DNA of 64,000 nt from CAWEBF01 sp963807235 (GCA_963807235.1 CAWEBF010000035.1:1-64000); one strand, 5' to 3'; counted from the first letter of the stretch, positions 8,051 to 16,997 are shown. Numbers and translations: made by a program. The notes: generated from the sequence alone by a model not told the origin.

Positions 8051-9430
8051 ATGCGGACACTGATCAGGTTCCTTTTCACGGTCGCCCTAGTCGGTCTGGT
8101 GATTCTGGGCGGCGCGTGGTGGTGGGCGGGGCGCATGGACGGACCGGCGGTGGATTTGAAGACGCCGCAGAAGTTCATCGGGCGCGCGACGGCGCTGGAG
8201 ATGTCGGTGCAGGCGCCGGGCGGCCAGTTCTCTCGCGTGGACGTCACGCTGGAACAGAACGGCCAGACCTACCAGGTGTTCACGCTGGAGCAGCAGGGGC
8301 AGTCCCAGGTGCGGCAGGAAACGGCCGAACGGCTCTACGTGATGCGCCCTGTGGGCAAGCTGGCGATCCCCGAACTCAAGTCGGGTGCCGCCCGGCTGAC
8401 GGTGCACGCCGCGCGCCCGGTGCTCTACGGGTTGAGGCACGCCGAGACGACGGTGACCCGGGACGTGGACGTGCGGCTGGAGCCGCCGCGGATCTCAGCT
8501 GTGTCCACCTTCCATTACGTGAACCATGGCGGCAGCGAGTTCGTGGTCTACCGGGTCATGCCGGAGGGGGTCGTCTCCGGTGTCCGGGTGGGCGACAAGG
8601 AGTACACCGGCTTTCCGGCCAAGGGCGCGGGCATCACCGCGGACCCGGCGCTGCGCGTGGCGTTCTTCGCCCTCCTGTACGATCAGGACCTGAAGACGCC
8701 GATTCAGCTGTTCGCGCGTGACGAGGCGGGCAACGAGGCCACGACCGCGCTGGATCATCAGGTCTTCCCGAAGCCGTACGCGAAGAGCCGGATCGAAGTG
8801 AACGACGCGTTCCTGCAGCGCGTGGTGCCGGCGATCGCGGGCGCGAGCCCCGACGAAAAAATCGCGACGGACGACCTCCTCGCGGGCTTCCTGACGATCA
8901 ACGGCGATTTGCGACGAAAGAACAATGCGTTGGTGGCGGGGCTGGCGGCCAAGACGTCGCCGGACCTGAAGTTCAAGGACGCCTTCCAGCAGCTGGGCGA
9001 CTCGCAGGTCGAAGCGAAGTTCGCCGACACGCGTACCTACGTCTACAAGGGCAAGGAGGTGGACCGGCAGGTGCATCTCGGGTACGACCTGGCCGTGACG
9101 GCGCAGGTGCCGATCGCCGCCAGCCAGCGTGGCACGGTGGTGCACGCCGGCGATCTCGGCATCTACGGCAACTGCGTGGTGCTGGATCACGGCCTGGGCG
9201 TGCAGTCGCTGTACGGGCACTTGTCCTCGATCGAGGTGAAGGTGGGCGATTCGGTGGAGAAGGGAAAGACACTCGGCCGCAGCGGGATGACGGGGCTGGC
9301 CGGCGGCGACCACCTGCACTTCACGATGCTCGTGGGCGGCCAGCAGGTGACGCCGGTGGACTGGTGGAGCCAGCAGTGGATGGACGACCGCGTCCTCCGG
9401 AAGGTTACGGCCGCTGGCGGAACCCCCTAG
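8051..9430 (+). CDS. M23 (LytM-type) peptidase, membrane-anchored
   Basis: This 459-residue protein has one N-terminal membrane segment (residues 3-24). A Gly-, Val- and strand-rich region with Ig-like character follows to about residue 330. The C-terminal M23 domain has HLGYDLAV for the first zinc ligands, NCVVLDHGLGVQSLYGHLS, and GDHLHFTM for the H-x-H pair. Zinc ligands therefore look complete, and it should cleave peptidoglycan cross-bridges or act as an amidase activator in the periplasm. The ATG was chosen because it starts the membrane segment; the frame upstream is a period-7 repeat. A TAAGAT promoter hexamer sits 7 nt before it. Confidence 0.85.
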   Translation: MRTLIRFLFTVALVGLVILGGAWWWAGRMDGPAVDLKTPQKFIGRATALEMSVQAPGGQFSRVDVTLEQNGQTYQVFTLEQQGQSQVRQETAERLYVMRPVGKLAIPELKSGAARLTVHAARPVLYGLRHAETTVTRDVDVRLEPPRISAVSTFHYVNHGGSEFVVYRVMPEGVVSGVRVGDKEYTGFPAKGAGITADPALRVAFFALLYDQDLKTPIQLFARDEAGNEATTALDHQVFPKPYAKSRIEVNDAFLQRVVPAIAGASPDEKIATDDLLAGFLTINGDLRRKNNALVAGLAAKTSPDLKFKDAFQQLGDSQVEAKFADTRTYVYKGKEVDRQVHLGYDLAVTAQVPIAASQRGTVVHAGDLGIYGNCVVLDHGLGVQSLYGHLSSIEVKVGDSVEKGKTLGRSGMTGLAGGDHLHFTMLVGGQQVTPVDWWSQQWMDDRVLRKVTAAGGTP

Positions 9431-9450
9431 GGCCAGCGGCTCGATCCCCC

Positions 9451-9480
9451 TTTTGCCTTTTGCCTTTCGCCTTTTGCCTT
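9451..9480. repeat. Period-7 repeat (word TTTTGCC)
   Basis: TTTTGCC, TTTTGCC, TTTCGCC, TTTTGCC lie between the M23 gene and the cupredoxin-like lipoprotein gene. Confidence 0.85.
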
Positions 9481-9525
9481 GGCGAGCCCCTCGAGGATCA
9501 ATAATCGAGGGTTGGAGCCCCTCAC

Positions 9526-10298
9526 ATGCTGTCAGCCCGTGTCCCCGCGTCGTCGCTGCTGGTCCTCTTTCTTGCCGTCGGCCCGTCCGCATGCGGCGGC
9601 AGCGGCGGCGGTGAGAACGCCGCCCCCCCGCCCCGACGGCGCCCGTCACCAACCCGGTCGATCCGGCCACGGCCGCGACGGTCACGGGGCGCATCACGTT
9701 CTCCGGCCAGGCGCCGGCGGCTCGACCGATTTCGATGGCCTCGGACCCCCGGTGCATCAACCCGGGCGCCGTCACCGAGACGTTGGTGACCGGGGCGGAC
9801 GGCGGGCTGCAGAACGTCTTCGTGTACGTGAAGGATGGGCTCGGCGACCTGTCATTTCCGGTACCCGCGACACCGGCGGTCATCGATCAGAAGGGGTGTC
9901 AGTATCGGCCCCACGTCTTCGGAGTGCAGGTGGGACAGCCCATCGAGATCCTGAACAGCGACGCCACGCTGCACAACATCCACGCCTTGCCGATGGCGAA
10001 CCAGGGATTCAACGTGGGCCAGGCGCTGCAGGGCCTTCGGCACACGCACACCTTCAGCACGAAAGAGGTGATGGTGCCCTTCAAGTGCGACGTCCACAGG
10101 TGGATGAGCGCGTACGTGGGCGTGCTGGACCACCCCTTCTACGCCGTCACCAAGGCTGATGGAACGTTCGCGCTGAAAGGTCTCCCGCCGGGCACCTACA
10201 CCGTGGAGGCGTGGCATGAAACCCTGGGCACGATGAGCCAGAGCGTCACGGTCGGGGCCAAGGAGACCAAAGAGGTCACCTTCTCGTTCGCCGCCTGA
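9526..10298 (+). CDS. Cupredoxin-like lipoprotein with carboxypeptidase-regulatory tail (frameshifted)
   Basis: The first 37 codons (ATG 9526, ribosome site GGAG) encode a lipoprotein leader ending FLAVGPSACGG. The frame is then lost within the C runs at 9623-9634. Adding one C restores a continuous reading A-P-V-T-N-P-V-D-P into the main domain at 9735. The domain has NSDATLHNIH, HTHTF and PFKCDVHRWM, which supply His, Cys, His and Met, the ligands of a type-1 copper site. A C-terminal GTFALKGLPPGTYTVEAWH is a carboxypeptidase-regulatory-like fold. An electron-transfer or copper-delivery role at the membrane fits its place just before ctaA and ctaB. The gap is probably a sequencing error. 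Confidence 0.7.
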
Positions 10299-10317
10299 CG
10301 CCGGCGCACCACCGCCG

Positions 10318-11310
10318 ATGCTCCATCTCTACGCGCTCGTCGTCGCCGCCTCCACCGCCGTGCTGATCTTCGCCGGCGGCCTGGTCACGAGCACCGGCTC
10401 TGGCCTGGCGGTGCCCGACTGGCCCAACTCCTACGGCTGGTTCATGTTCACCTTCCCGCTCGAGAACATGGTCGGCGGGATCTTCTACGAACACGGCCAC
10501 CGGCTGATCGCCAGCACGGTGGGGTTTCTAATCCTGGTGATGGCCGGGGTGCTGTGGCGGGTCGAACCGCGCGCGTGGGTCAGGAAGCTGGGGTACATCG
10601 CGCTGGCGGCCGTGATCGCCCAGGGCATCCTGGGCGGCATCACCGTCCTGTGGTACCTGCCGGACCCCGTGTCGATCGCCCACGCCAGCCTGGCGCAGAT
10701 CGTGTTCTGTCTCACGACCACCATCGCCGTGGCCACCGCTCCGGCCTGGCGCCGCTCGTATGCGCACACCGGCGGCGTGCCGGACGACCGGACGCTCCGG
10801 AGCATCGCGGTCGCGACCACCACGCTCGTCTACCTGCAGATCGTGATCGGCGCCACGATGCGGCACACCGATGCGGGCCTGGCGATCCCCGACTTTCCGT
10901 GGGCCTTCGGCCGTCTGGTGCCGCCGCACTGGAGCCCGCAGATTGCCGTGCACTTCGCCCACCGTGTCGGCGCGTTGACCGTGGCTGCGATGGTGTTGGC
11001 CGCGGCCGGGCACGTGCTGTATCACCACGGCCGGCGGCGCGCACTGGCCATGCCGGCGACGATCCTGGTGGCGCTCGTCTGCGTGCAGATCACGCTGGGG
11101 GCGCTGACCGTGCTGAGCGGCAAGCAATACATCATCAATTCGCTGCACGTGGTCACGGGCGGCCTTGTCCTCGTGACATCACTCGTCCTCACCTTGCGCG
11201 CGCATCGGACACGGTTTCCGCTGGGTGAATCGCTGAACGGCACGCTGGAGTCGCCGGCCATCGTGGGATCGACAGGCCACGACGGATCGACGGCCGGAGT
11301 ACGCGCGTGA
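10318..11310 (+). CDS. ctaA: Heme A synthase (COX15/CtaA)
   Basis: This 330-residue protein with about eight membrane helices oxidises heme O to heme A for cytochrome oxidase. The paired heme-ligand histidines are visible in EHGHRLIAS, AHASLAQ, HFAHRVGAL and NSLHVVTGG, and the loop TSTGSGLAVPDWP is the family hallmark, repeated later as HTDAGLAIPDFP. The length matches the bacterial family. The start lies 19 bp after the cupredoxin-like gene. The stop overlaps the ctaB start as GTGA, so the two are translationally coupled. No terminal oxidase subunit genes are in the window. Confidence 0.93.
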   Translation: MLHLYALVVAASTAVLIFAGGLVTSTGSGLAVPDWPNSYGWFMFTFPLENMVGGIFYEHGHRLIASTVGFLILVMAGVLWRVEPRAWVRKLGYIALAAVIAQGILGGITVLWYLPDPVSIAHASLAQIVFCLTTTIAVATAPAWRRSYAHTGGVPDDRTLRSIAVATTTLVYLQIVIGATMRHTDAGLAIPDFPWAFGRLVPPHWSPQIAVHFAHRVGALTVAAMVLAAAGHVLYHHGRRRALAMPATILVALVCVQITLGALTVLSGKQYIINSLHVVTGGLVLVTSLVLTLRAHRTRFPLGESLNGTLESPAIVGSTGHDGSTAGVRA

Positions 11311-12227
11311 AGGCCGGTGCCTCGGCGGCGGGCACTCCGGCGGTACGGGCGGGCGGACGTGTCACGTCCGACCACTTCGGCGATCTGCTTGCGCTGACCA
11401 AGCCGCGGCTGAACTTCCTGGTCCTGCTGACCACGCTGGCGGGTCTGTATCTGGCGGCCCCGGAGGGCGTGCCGGTTGGCCTGCTGGTGCACACGCTGGT
11501 CGGCGCCGCGTTGGTTGCCGGCGGCGCCTCGGCGCTCAACCAGGTGCTCGAACACCGCACCGACGCGCTGATGACCCGCACGGCGCGGCGGCCCGTGCCC
11601 TCGAGACGGCTTGGCATCGAGCAGAGCGCCTGGTTCGGCATTTTCCTGTCGGTCGCGGGCATCGCCGAACTGTGGCTGGGCGCGAACGGCATGGCGGCGG
11701 CAGTCGCCGCAGCCACGCACCTGAGCTACGTTGTGCTCTATACGCCGCTCAAGACCCGCACGTCGCTCTCCACGCTGATCGGCGCCGTGCCAGGCGCGCT
11801 GCCGCCCGTGATCGGATGGAGCGCCGCGACCGGCGACATCACGATGCCGGCGCTCACGCTCTTCGGCATCGTGTTCTTCTGGCAGATGCCGCACTTCCTC
11901 GCGATCGCGTGGATGTATCGCGACGACTACGCACGGGCCGGCATTCCGCTGCTGCCCGTCACCGAACCCGACGGACGCCGCACGGGCCGGCAGGCGCTGC
12001 TCTACGCAACGGCGCTCTGGCCGGTCAGCATTCTGCCCGCGGTAGTCGGCCTGGCCGACTGGCCCTACAGCGCCGTGGCGACGCTGCTCGGGGCCGGCTT
12101 CATCGGGCTCAGCGCCGCCTTCGCGCGCGACCGCTCACTGGAGACGGCGCGCCGTCTTTTCTTCTACTCGATCATCTACTTGCCGCTGCTGCTCGGCGCG
12201 CTCGTCGTCGACCGCCTGTGGTTGTAG
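11307..12227 (+). CDS. ctaB: Protoheme IX farnesyltransferase (heme O synthase)
   Basis: This 306-residue UbiA-superfamily membrane protein adds a farnesyl group to protoheme to give heme O, the substrate of CtaA. LTKPRLNFLVLLTT marks the first helix. NQVLEHRTDALMTRT supplies the first Asp-rich prenyl-diphosphate site, and YRDDYARAGIPLLPV the second. About nine helices are expected. The GTG start overlaps the ctaA stop. The next gene begins at the base after its stop. Order ctaA-ctaB-DUF420 indicates an oxidase-assembly operon. Confidence 0.93.
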   Translation: MKAGASAAGTPAVRAGGRVTSDHFGDLLALTKPRLNFLVLLTTLAGLYLAAPEGVPVGLLVHTLVGAALVAGGASALNQVLEHRTDALMTRTARRPVPSRRLGIEQSAWFGIFLSVAGIAELWLGANGMAAAVAAATHLSYVVLYTPLKTRTSLSTLIGAVPGALPPVIGWSAATGDITMPALTLFGIVFFWQMPHFLAIAWMYRDDYARAGIPLLPVTEPDGRRTGRQALLYATALWPVSILPAVVGLADWPYSAVATLLGAGFIGLSAAFARDRSLETARRLFFYSIIYLPLLLGALVVDRLWL

Positions 12228-12650
12228 ATGTCGATGTCGATGAGTATTCAGGACCTCCCAGCCGTCAACGCCTCGCTGAACGCGCTGGCGGCCGTGCTCC
12301 TGACCATCGGCTACTTCTTCATCCGGGCGGGCCGGCAGCGCGCGCACGAGCGGTGCATGCTCGCGGCCCTGGCCACCTCGTCCCTTTTTCTCGCTTCCTA
12401 CGTCGTCTATCACGCCAACGTGGGGTCCCGACCCTACGGGGGGCAGGGCGCCGTCCGGGTCGTCTATTACACGATTCTGGTGACCCACGTGCTGCTGGCG
12501 GCGTCGGTGGTGCCGCTGGCGCTTGTTACGGCCACGCGGGGCCTTCGGCGGCGCCTCGACGCACACGTCCGGATCGCCCGGTGGACGCTGCCAATCTGGC
12601 TGTACGTGTCCGTCACCGGGGTTGTGATCTACCTGATGCTCTATTGGTAA
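12228..12650 (+). CDS. DUF420 membrane protein (CtaM-like)
   Basis: This 140-residue protein has four predicted membrane helices. SLNALAAVLLTIGYFFIRAG, HERCMLAALATSSLFL, VVYHANVGSRPY and YLMLYW at the C terminus match the DUF420 family. Members are required for maturation of heme-copper oxidases in Gram-positive bacteria (CtaM). Two His residues in or near helices (HERCM, VYHANV) are typical. The start is uncertain among three closely spaced ATGs (12228, 12234, 12240). It directly abuts ctaB, supporting a role in cytochrome oxidase assembly. Confidence 0.85.
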   Translation: MSMSMSIQDLPAVNASLNALAAVLLTIGYFFIRAGRQRAHERCMLAALATSSLFLASYVVYHANVGSRPYGGQGAVRVVYYTILVTHVLLAASVVPLALVTATRGLRRRLDAHVRIARWTLPIWLYVSVTGVVIYLMLYW

Positions 12651-12652
12651 TT

Positions 12653-12683
12653 TCCGGAAGCCGGAAGCCGGAAGCCGGGAGCC
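12653..12683. repeat. Period-7 repeat (word CGGAAGC)
   Basis: CCGGAAG is repeated with exact 7-base periodicity (three perfect copies, then CCGGGAG), starting 2 nt after the DUF420 stop. The same word recurs at 47348. Confidence 0.85.
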
Positions 12684-12691
12684 TGCTGCGG

Positions 12692-12704
12692 TAAGATCCC
12701 CCCC
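12692..12704 (+). promoter_or_regulatory. Leaderless -10 element (TAAGAT, 7 nt before ATG)
   Basis: TAAGAT at 12692-12697, then seven C residues, then the ATG at 12705. There is no ribosome site. Hexamer and spacing are identical to those at 8038. Confidence 0.5.
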
Positions 12705-13352
12705 ATGGCAGTCCTTCGAACCGCCGCCGCAGTCCTTGCGCTCCTGGTCCTGGCCGTGCCCGTTCTTGCTCAGACCGCGCGGGCCGTCGGCACCGTGCGC
12801 GACCTGACCGGCAAGCCCATCAAGGGCGCCACCGTTCGCGCCCTCAACCCCGATGCGTATCCGGGCGACCTGACCTCCGCCACCGACGACAAGGGACGCT
12901 TCGCCATGATCGGGCTGCGCACCGGCACGTGGCGGTTCGTGGTGGATGCGCCGGGCTTCCTGCGCCTCGACCTGCAGGCGCCGGTGCGCGTGGCCAACTC
13001 GGCCCCGATGCAGTTCTCGCTGGCGAAGGATCCTGGGCCGGTGCCGAACTCGCTCGAGCGCAACGTGCAGCAGCGGCTGCAGGAGGCCGCCTCGCTGCGC
13101 GACGCCGGGCAACTGGATCAGGCGCTCGCCGCCTACCAGGACATCTACGCGAAGAACCCGAGGCTGACCTCGGTGAACCTGGTGATGGCCGACGTGTACC
13201 AGCGCAAGGCGGCGCAGGCATCCGATGTGCCAGGGCGCCAGGCCATGCTCGACCGCGCCGTGGACGCCTACAACGAAGTCCTGAAGAACGATTCCTCCAA
13301 CGAATCCGCTCGTGCCGGCGTCGCGCGCCTGCGCCCGGCACCCTCGAACTAG
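12705..13352 (+). CDS. Secreted carboxypeptidase-regulatory-like/TPR protein
   Basis: This 215-residue protein has a signal peptide (residues 1-22, VPVLAQ). A carboxypeptidase-regulatory-like beta domain covers about residues 25-105, with GTVRDLTGKPIKGATVRA, DDKGRFAMIGLRTG and F-V-V-D-A-P-G-F. A helical region with two or three TPR-like repeats (residues 120-210) follows. It likely works in the periplasm as a scaffold or glycan/protein-binding adaptor; no catalytic residues are seen. The sulfatase-like/TPR gene starts 18 bp downstream, so the two TPR proteins may work together. Confidence 0.7.
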   Translation: MAVLRTAAAVLALLVLAVPVLAQTARAVGTVRDLTGKPIKGATVRALNPDAYPGDLTSATDDKGRFAMIGLRTGTWRFVVDAPGFLRLDLQAPVRVANSAPMQFSLAKDPGPVPNSLERNVQQRLQEAASLRDAGQLDQALAAYQDIYAKNPRLTSVNLVMADVYQRKAAQASDVPGRQAMLDRAVDAYNEVLKNDSSNESARAGVARLRPAPSN

Positions 13353-13370
13353 TGGCACGTCGCAGGTCGG

Positions 13371-15500
13371 ATGCCGGCTAGCGCCCCCATTCGCACGCGC
13401 CGATGGCAGGCCATCGGCATCACCCTCGTCGTTGGCACAATGGCGCTCGGCGCCGCCGCCGCGGGTTGGTGGTACGCACGTGAATCGCCGCCCCATCAAG
13501 GTCCCATCGTCCTCGTCGCCATCGACGGCCTGTCGAATCGGGAGCTCGCGGTCTACGGTGACCCGGCGAGCACCATGCCGTCGATCGACGCGCTGGCCGC
13601 CGAGGGTGTGACCTTCACGCGGGCGTATGCGCACACGCCGCAAGCCCTCCCCGGCTACACCACGCTGCTGACGGGCCGGCTGCCGTTCGAGCACGGCGTC
13701 CGCGACGACGGCGGCTTCGTGCTGCGGCCCGAGGTGCGCACGCTGGCCGAGCTGCTGCGAAACCGCGGATTCGCGACCGGCGGCGCGGTGTCCACGTTCC
13801 TGCTGCGCAGCGAGACCGGGGTCGCGCAGGGTTTCTCGTTTTTCGACGGCCGCTTCCCTGAAACCGCCGTCGAACGCGACGGCGGCGCCACGGCGAAGGC
13901 CGCACTGACGTGGCTGGATTCGCAGCGAGGCCAGCGCTTTTTCATGTTCATCGAAACGCCGCGAGCGGGCGCGGACGGCGTGGTGGCCAGCATCGTGTCG
14001 CGTCTCAAGGAGCGCGACATCTACGACGACGCCACTGTGTTCGTCGTCGGCGGGCGCGGATCCACGCAAGTGGGCGCGCGGCTCGACGACGCTGCGCTGC
14101 GCGTGGCCTTCGTCGTGAAGCAGCCTCGCGGCGCGTTTGCCGGCCGGCGGGTGACGGCCCCCGTGCAGCTGGCCGACGTGGCCCCGACGATTCTGGAGCT
14201 GGTGCGCGCGCCGATCCCCGGCGGTCTGCACGGCCGTTCGCTGCGCCCCGTGCTGGACGACGCCGACGGCACGCTGCTGTCGCGGCCGTTCTATGCCGAG
14301 TCGATGGCGGCCTATTACCGGCTGGGCGCGGCACCGTCGTTCGCGCTGACCACTGAGACCAGGCGCCTGGTCCGCGAAGCCACCGACACCATCGTGCCGA
14401 TGCCCGTCGTCGAGGACACGGCCGAAAAGACCGATGGGCCCGTACCCGAAACGGTGCCGCTCGGTGCGGTACTCGACGAGCTGGTGGCCGGCAGCCTGCC
14501 GACGCGTCCAGAGCCACTGAGCATCGAGGACGAGAAGCGGCTTGCGGCCGCCGGGTTCCTGGCCGGACCCGAGCCCCGGCTCGAGCCCGGTCCGCAGACC
14601 GTCGTGTCGGATGCGGCCGTCTTCGACGCGCACGCCCGCGCCGCGCGTCTGGTCGCCGAGAGCAAGCTCGCCGAAGCCATCGACGCCCTCCAGGGCATCG
14701 TCAAGGCCCACCCAGAACTGGGCGCGGTGCACTACGGCATCGGCCAGCTGATGGCGCGCATGGGACGCCTCGACGACGCGGCCGCCGCGTTCGACCGCGC
14801 CGAGCAGGCGTGGCCGGGCAGCCTGCCGGTGACCCTGGCGCTCGGCGACGTGCTGCGGCGGATGGGCAAGCTGGATCTCGCGAAGACGCAGGCCGAAACG
14901 GCCATCGCACGCGCGGAACGCGGCACGCCGCGAGACCGCGTGGCGGCCCAGGAAAGCGCCGCGCGGGTGGCGCTCGCGCTGAAGGACGAGGCCGCGGCGA
15001 CCTCCTATGCCGCGGTGTCGGCCGAAGTGGATCCCACCAGTGCGCTGCCCCGCTACGTGAAAGGGCGTCTGCTCTTCGACGCGGGCCGGTACGAAGAGGC
15101 TGTGGAGGCGTTCACCGAACCGGAAGCCGACGACGACGAGGCGGCGCCGGCCGCGGTCGCGGAGCTGGAGCTGTACAAGGGTGAATCGTTGGCGCGGCTC
15201 GAGCGCACCGACGACGCCGAGGTCGCCTTCCGGAACGAGATCGAGGCCTTTCCACGCGACCCACGCGCGTACCTGAGCCTGGTCACGCTGTACCAGTCCA
15301 CCAAGCCCGAGGAAATCGCGGAGGTGCTGGACGACCTGATGATGGCGGTTCCAACGCCGGAAGGGTATGGACTGGCGGCCGCCGCGTGGGCCACGGTCGG
15401 CGACACCCAGCGGGCCAACGCGATTCGCGCCGACGCGCGCGTCAGATTCCGGGGGGATCCGACGCTCGGGCGACTGTTCGGACGCGGTGGGCGCCGATAA
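13371..15500 (+). CDS. Sulfatase-fold pseudoenzyme fused to TPR domain
   Basis: This 709-residue protein has an N-terminal membrane anchor (residues 13-35). An alkaline-phosphatase/sulfatase-superfamily domain covers about residues 44-300 and TPR-like helices about 390-705. Family hallmarks remain: VLVAIDGL (D52), MPSIDALAAEGVTFTRAYAH, LLTGRLPFEHGVRDDGG and VQLADVAPTILELV. The key residues are gone. The nucleophile position in PQALPGY is Ala92 where active relatives have Thr, Ser or Cys. The D-H-G-E metal loop is replaced by GRGS at 228-231, and the usual H-x-x-D-P-H segment reads FIETPRAG. It is therefore probably a non-catalytic membrane-anchored binding protein. Its last 59 bp overlap the converging gene at 15442. 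Confidence 0.75.
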   Translation: MPASAPIRTRRWQAIGITLVVGTMALGAAAAGWWYARESPPHQGPIVLVAIDGLSNRELAVYGDPASTMPSIDALAAEGVTFTRAYAHTPQALPGYTTLLTGRLPFEHGVRDDGGFVLRPEVRTLAELLRNRGFATGGAVSTFLLRSETGVAQGFSFFDGRFPETAVERDGGATAKAALTWLDSQRGQRFFMFIETPRAGADGVVASIVSRLKERDIYDDATVFVVGGRGSTQVGARLDDAALRVAFVVKQPRGAFAGRRVTAPVQLADVAPTILELVRAPIPGGLHGRSLRPVLDDADGTLLSRPFYAESMAAYYRLGAAPSFALTTETRRLVREATDTIVPMPVVEDTAEKTDGPVPETVPLGAVLDELVAGSLPTRPEPLSIEDEKRLAAAGFLAGPEPRLEPGPQTVVSDAAVFDAHARAARLVAESKLAEAIDALQGIVKAHPELGAVHYGIGQLMARMGRLDDAAAAFDRAEQAWPGSLPVTLALGDVLRRMGKLDLAKTQAETAIARAERGTPRDRVAAQESAARVALALKDEAAATSYAAVSAEVDPTSALPRYVKGRLLFDAGRYEEAVEAFTEPEADDDEAAPAAVAELELYKGESLARLERTDDAEVAFRNEIEAFPRDPRAYLSLVTLYQSTKPEEIAEVLDDLMMAVPTPEGYGLAAAAWATVGDTQRANAIRADARVRFRGDPTLGRLFGRGGRR

Positions 15501-16458
15501 GCGCCAGCCCGACCCCCGCCCAGAACAGATTCCGCACCTTCCGCACCACGGCCAGCGTGACGCCGTGCGCCGAGGCCATCGCCAGCACCGGCGCCAGCGC
15601 GCCCGACAGTGCCTCGTCCACGCCGACGCGGAACGGCACGAACTTGAACGCGATGGTGATGGCGCGGTTCAGCGCCTCGAACACGACCGACTGCGTCCAC
15701 GTGGGGCGCCCCTCGCCCATCAGCCAGCCGAGGACGAGGTACACCTCCAGCACCGCCAAGACGTGGAAGGCGACTCCCAGGGCGAACACGCCCCAGAGCC
15801 GCTCGGGGTGGCCTTCGGCGAACCCGAGCGCCGCTTCGCGCAGCTGCGCGAGACGTGCGCGCCACGGGGGCCGAGTCCCCCGATCGGGTGACCATGTGCC
15901 CCGCAGCAGCCGCTGGGCCACAATCGCCCCGCCCGCGAAGAGCACCAGCGCCGCCAGCGCGATTTCCCGTCCGGCGGTGCTCAAGGGCACCGTGAGCAGC
16001 GCCACCACCACGCCCACGGCCACCATGCCGATCGCCGAGGCCGCGTAGACCAGGTTGTCCACCGCCAGCGACGTCACGGCCTCCGCCGACGGCAGCCGGG
16101 CGCTGGCCAGGAGCATCTTGGTGGGCTCGCTGGCCGCCAGCCCCAGCGGGGTCACGCTGCCGATCGCGTCGCCCGCCAGGAACGCGCGGAGCGCGGCGCC
16201 GAAGGGCAGGCGCACGCCGGGGCGCATGCAGAGCCGCCAGGCTTGTGTGCGGAGGCAGAACCGGACACCGCCAATCGCGAGGATCAGCAACAGCCCGGCG
16301 CCCACGCGCCTGACGCCATCGGTAATGACGGAGAGGCCCACGCTCCGGACGGCGTAGGCGAAGAGGAGCGATCCACCAAGCGCCGCGGCTCCGGAGAACA
16401 GGAGCTGCCGGCGGCCCGGCGCGCGAAGCGCGCCAAAAAGATACTGGCTACTAGCCAA
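15442..16458 (-). CDS. Lysylphosphatidylglycerol synthase TM-domain (YbhN/flippase-like) protein
   Basis: This 338-residue integral membrane protein has about eight helices. It matches the LPG_synthase_TM/YbhN superfamily: SVTPLGLAASEPTKMLL is the conserved G-x-x-x-P-x-G re-entrant segment, and FKFVPFRVGVDEALSG near the C terminus is also typical. Members without a soluble synthase domain are thought to move or bind lipids. The only plausible start is TTG at 16456-16458, 14 bp after the atpF stop, so it may be cotranscribed with the F0 genes. It overlaps the converging sulfatase-like gene by 59 bp. Confidence 0.75.
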   Translation of the reverse strand: MASSQYLFGALRAPGRRQLLFSGAAALGGSLLFAYAVRSVGLSVITDGVRRVGAGLLLILAIGGVRFCLRTQAWRLCMRPGVRLPFGAALRAFLAGDAIGSVTPLGLAASEPTKMLLASARLPSAEAVTSLAVDNLVYAASAIGMVAVGVVVALLTVPLSTAGREIALAALVLFAGGAIVAQRLLRGTWSPDRGTRPPWRARLAQLREAALGFAEGHPERLWGVFALGVAFHVLAVLEVYLVLGWLMGEGRPTWTQSVVFEALNRAITIAFKFVPFRVGVDEALSGALAPVLAMASAHGVTLAVVRKVRNLFWAGVGLALIGAHRVRTVARASDPPGI

Positions 16459-16472
16459 GGCGCAGCTCGGAG

Positions 16473-16976
16473 TCAGCCTTGGCTGGCTTCTATCTGCTTG
16501 AACGTGTCTTCGATCAGCCGCGCGTTGTCGTCCTTCGACACGTTGCGCTGCAGCAGCTTCGACGCGATGTTCACGGAGATGTCCACGGCCTCGTGGCGAA
16601 TCTGCTGGATCGCGCGCGCGGTTTCCTGCTCGATCTGCCGCTCGGCGTTCTTGACGATGCCGTCGGCCTCGGTGCGGGCCTTCTGGCGCATCTCCTCGCG
16701 GAACTGGTTCACGTCGGTCCTGGTAGCCGACACGATGGCTTCGGCCTCGACGCGCGCCTGCGCGAGGATCTTGGCCGAGTCGGCGTGCACCTTCTCCAGG
16801 TCCTGCCTGGCCTGCCGCACGTCGTCGAGCGACTTGCGGATGGCCTGCTGCCGCTCGTCGAGCGCGGCGAGCAGTGGCCGCCAGGCGAACTTCGCCAGCA
16901 GCAACACGAGGACCAGGAAGGTGACGATGGTCCAGATGTAGAGCCCGGGGTCGGGTTGGACCAGCGGGTTGTTCAT
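16473..16976 (-). CDS. atpF: ATP synthase F0 subunit b
   Basis: This 167-residue protein has one N-terminal membrane helix (about residues 12-32, WTIVTFLVLVLLLAKFAW). A long, charged, heptad-like helix then runs almost to the C terminus and forms the peripheral stalk that holds F1 against F0. KFAWRPLLAALDERQQAI is the conserved junction. The length is normal. It is the last F0 gene in the leftward order atpZ-atpI-atpB-atpE-atpF. The F1 genes (atpH, A, G, D, C) do not follow it here. Confidence 0.92.
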   Translation of the reverse strand: MNNPLVQPDPGLYIWTIVTFLVLVLLLAKFAWRPLLAALDERQQAIRKSLDDVRQARQDLEKVHADSAKILAQARVEAEAIVSATRTDVNQFREEMRQKARTEADGIVKNAERQIEQETARAIQQIRHEAVDISVNIASKLLQRNVSKDDNARLIEDTFKQIEASQG

Positions 16977-16997
16977 CGCAAGCGTCCTTTCAATTCC

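Noticed and set aside
13353..13370. Second sigma54-like site (TGGCACG near 13354)
   Set aside because: The GC expected ten bases after GG is absent; it reads GT.
12135..14732. An 865-codon open frame on the minus strand, antisense to ctaB, DUF420, the TPR protein and the sulfatase-like gene
   Set aside because: It is Arg/His/Gln-rich with no domain pattern, lies entirely opposite four convincing genes, and reflects the scarcity of stop codons in GC-rich DNA.
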